This document shows positions 21,338 to 22,658 of a stretch of 22,658 nt of DNA, in pieces. Every line of letters begins with the position of its first letter. Position 1 is the first letter of the stretch. Origin of the DNA: CAZHJE01 sp964532965 (lineage in GTDB: Bacteria; Patescibacteriota; WWE3; UBA101185; UBA10185). The notes below the pieces were generated by a model. That model saw only the letters and a program-made list of their open reading frames with translations, was not told the DNA's origin and did no database searches. Both the position numbers and the translations under genes were made by a program. The stretch lies in the NCBI GenBank assembly GCA_964532965.1, contig CAZHJE010000007.1, positions 1 to 22,658 on the forward strand, given 5' to 3'.

Positions 21338-21410
21338 GGGTCTGAAGGCTGACGGAAAGGCCAGCGGATTGAAAATCCGCCAAATTGCAGGTTCGAATCC
21401 TGCCAGACCC
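21338..21410 (+). tRNA. tRNA-Phe-like (anticodon GAA), noncanonical
   Basis: A 73-nt cloverleaf. The acceptor GGGTCTG pairs fully with CAGACCC; the anticodon stem GCGGA/TCCGC carries loop TTGAAAA (anticodon GAA), as in E. coli tRNA-Phe; the T arm is GCAGG-TTCGAAT-CCTGC. Oddities: base 8 is A rather than the near-universal U, the usual A14 position is G, the variable loop is 6 nt, the discriminator is T rather than A, and no CCA is encoded. All four other tRNAs here have U8 and encoded CCA. It could be a functional divergent tRNA-Phe, a special-purpose tRNA, or a decayed one. Confidence 0.75.
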
Positions 21411-21425
21411 TTAGGTTTATTTTTT

Positions 21426-21485
21426 CAATCTGGGGCTCATATTTTTTATTATATTTTTACCCCGAGTCCCAGATTGCTTTTTTTT
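21426..21485 (+). terminator. Intrinsic terminator after tRNA-Phe
   Basis: CAATCTGGGGCTC (21426-21438) pairs with GAGTCCCAGATTG (21464-21476) over 13 bp with one G-T wobble, around a 25-nt AT-rich loop, followed by a run of 8 T (21478-21485). A long loop is unusual but the stem and T-tract are clear. Confidence 0.75.
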
Positions 21486-21495
21486 AAAACACAAT

Positions 21496-21525
21496 TTGAC
21501 AGTGAGTTTCTTTTAGGTATATTAT
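21496..21525 (+). promoter_or_regulatory. Promoter of the secreted-protein operon
   Basis: TTGACA (21496-21501), an 18-bp spacer and TATTAT (21520-21525), which falls exactly at -12 to -7 relative to the ATG at 21532. TATATT (21518) with a 16-bp spacer is an overlapping alternative. It starts 10 bp after the terminator T-tract. Confidence 0.7.
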
Positions 21526-21531
21526 CAAAGC

Positions 21532-22113
21532 ATGAATAAACTATTAAAAAATAATCTAAAATATAGTTTACTTACATTTACTTTACTTATTCTTTTATCA
21601 ACATCAACAGCACATGCCGAATATAGTGATAAAGGTACACAAATGCGAGATATTCCCGAAGAGCGCCAGCAAAGACAAGAAGAAAGAAACCAACTAAGAG
21701 ATGAGCAATGTGTCCAGTTACAAGATAGAATACAAAACAGAATTAATGACTTTAATGAAAATAAAGACGGCAATGTTGCAAGATATCGAGAAGCAAAGCA
21801 ACGAATTGCAGATTTAATATCTAAGCTAGAAGCCCAAGGAGTAGATGTAACTACATTAAAAGACCATTTAAATGTATTTGACGGTATGATAACAAAATAT
21901 GCTTCAGTATATGTAGATTTTATTGAAAGCTTAAAGTCTACAACACAGTATATCTGCGGTGAGTCACAAGGTGCGTTCAAAGATGCTATGGCTTTAGTAC
22001 GTCAAAAACATCAAGAAGTAATAGCACAAAGACAAGACATTCACGAATACTTTATACATACTTTAAAAGAGGACATAAAAGCACTTAGGGTTCAAAAGGA
22101 AGTAACTAACTAG
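21532..22113 (+). CDS. Secreted coiled-coil protein with two cysteines
   Basis: 193 residues, not recognised. A signal peptide is clear: basic start MNKLLKNNLK, hydrophobic core to about residue 25, and cleavage after TAHA (residue 29) before EYSDKG. The mature protein is charged and almost wholly helical, with long heptad-like stretches (about 45-190). It has exactly two cysteines, Cys60 and Cys142, which could form one disulfide, perhaps by way of the nearby VKOR. It has its own full promoter and no Shine-Dalgarno. The next gene begins 1 nt after its stop. Confidence 0.7.
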   Translation: MNKLLKNNLKYSLLTFTLLILLSTSTAHAEYSDKGTQMRDIPEERQQRQEERNQLRDEQCVQLQDRIQNRINDFNENKDGNVARYREAKQRIADLISKLEAQGVDVTTLKDHLNVFDGMITKYASVYVDFIESLKSTTQYICGESQGAFKDAMALVRQKHQEVIAQRQDIHEYFIHTLKEDIKALRVQKEVTN

Positions 22114-22114
22114 C

Positions 22115-22387
22115 ATGTTAAGCAATAAAAAATTATTACTTATAGTAGTGTTTGTTATGATATTTGGATTTGTTGCTATTGTGTTTCTTGCCAATAATAG
22201 AGATAAGAAAGTTGATGATTTACTTACAGATGTAAATATTACCGTGCCTGACAAGGTTGATACAGAAGGCATGGCAAAAGATGTACCAGTAAGCGATTCT
22301 ACAGACCCAGAACAAGTACTTAATGAATTAGATTCGATTTTTGTTAAAGTAGAAGCAACCCCAGACATTGACGATTTAGATCAATAA
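22115..22387 (+). CDS. Small membrane-anchored hypothetical protein
   Basis: 90 residues, not recognised. One N-terminal hydrophobic helix (about 6-26, LLLIVVFVMIFGFVAIVFL) preceded by Lys residues, then an acidic soluble tail rich in Asp, Val and Pro (about 30-90). No cysteine. It is 1 nt downstream of the secreted coiled-coil gene, so it is in the same operon and may act with it at the cell surface. Confidence 0.65.
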   Translation: MLSNKKLLLIVVFVMIFGFVAIVFLANNRDKKVDDLLTDVNITVPDKVDTEGMAKDVPVSDSTDPEQVLNELDSIFVKVEATPDIDDLDQ

Positions 22388-22473
22388 ATTTCACTTAACA
22401 TTTAGTACACAAAACATTAGCAATATATAATTTTGTTGTGTATTATATTTTCATTATTTGAGATGTGTGTAAC

Positions 22474-22658
22474 ATGAATGTAGAAAACATTAAGATTTTA
22501 ATTTTTAAATATTTACCATTAGCAATAATTTTACTTTTGACCATAACTTTACGATACGTAAATCTTGGATATTCTGAATTTCAAGATGATGAAAAGAAAG
22601 CATTTATTAGACTTGCAAAGGATGAAACAACGATTGATTTTCTTTTAACCCAACGCAA
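22474..22658 (+). CDS. GT-C fold membrane glycosyltransferase, paralogue 3 (N-terminus only)
   Basis: Open to the right edge from the ATG at 22474 (61 codons seen). One hydrophobic helix, then NLGYSEFQDDE with Asp39-Glu40, close to the same site in the genes at 12626 and 15235 (GYSSFYGDE, NYSEFQGDE), so it is a third paralogue. DFLLTQR at the edge corresponds to DFIFNQR and DFLFSRT in the others. A GTG at 22465 is an alternative start. Neither has a perfect -10 box. Confidence 0.8.
   Translation, partial: MNVENIKILIFKYLPLAIILLLTITLRYVNLGYSEFQDDEKKAFIRLAKDETTIDFLLTQR

Noticed and set aside
1..22658. Alternative genetic code with UGA as glycine
   Set aside because: TGA ends several well-defined genes at the right place (superoxide dismutase, kinase, GT2 at 18390), and no in-frame TGA occurs in conserved regions.
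1..22658. CRISPR array, insertion sequence or rRNA
   Set aside because: No regularly spaced repeats, transposase or integrase frames, or rRNA stretches were seen on either strand.

Overview
The window is AT-rich, very compact bacterial DNA: 22.7 kb holding about 21 protein genes and five tRNAs, with most intergenic gaps under 60 bp. TGA is used as an ordinary stop (superoxide dismutase, the GT2 gene at 18390, the kinase), so a UGA-glycine code is excluded. Small single-domain proteins, many glycosyltransferases, short hypothetical membrane proteins, and start codons sitting directly behind -10 boxes suggest a Candidate Phyla Radiation (Patescibacteria) type genome. That placement is an inference from overall character, not from a marker gene. 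A run of exactly 100 N at 4812-4911 shows this is a scaffold, probably from a metagenome.

Layout, left to right. (1) 1-1012: family 2 glycosyltransferase, cut by the window edge. (2) tRNA-Pro, then a VOC/glyoxalase-fold gene with a structured leader and a true Shine-Dalgarno. (3) 4646-1694 (-): three tightly packed unrecognised membrane proteins, the first with C-terminal TPRs. (4) tRNA-Arg, assembly gap, tRNA-Leu. (5) HD-domain protein and YbaK-type tRNA deacylase, convergent. (6) 6369-9760: a compact accessory-looking module of a Ser/Thr kinase with a large zinc-site-bearing C-terminal domain, a PD-(D/E)XK nuclease-like protein whose 3' end overlaps the kinase gene, and a cupin, bordered by a perfect hairpin and tRNA-Gly. 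(7) PH/SHOCT protein divergent from an M16 peptidase and thioredoxin reductase. (8) 12626-19286: three GT-C (PMT/ArnT-like) membrane glycosyltransferases and a GT2 enzyme, with Mn-type superoxide dismutase and a very short MscS channel between them. (9) DUF389 membrane protein with a threefold-repeat tail, overlapping a VKOR thiol oxidase. (10) An odd tRNA-Phe with its own promoter and terminator. (11) A secreted two-cysteine coiled-coil protein and a small membrane protein. (12) A fourth GT-C gene running off the right edge.

Working together: the glycosyltransferases look like a cell-envelope glycan locus. Superoxide dismutase, thioredoxin reductase, VKOR and the two-cysteine exported protein point to redox defence and extracytoplasmic disulfide formation. 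The YbaK-type deacylase and the tRNAs are translation quality control and decoding functions.

The most striking general signal is at the promoters. About a dozen genes carry a TATAAT-like hexamer at or within one base of -12 to -7 relative to the A (or G) of the start codon, usually with no Shine-Dalgarno, which is the layout expected for leaderless mRNAs. It also resets two start codons (5085 and 6509). The best candidate for an undescribed system is the kinase/nuclease module at 6.4-9.7 kb. A threefold repeat in the DUF389 tail and a noncanonical tRNA-Phe are the next most interesting observations.
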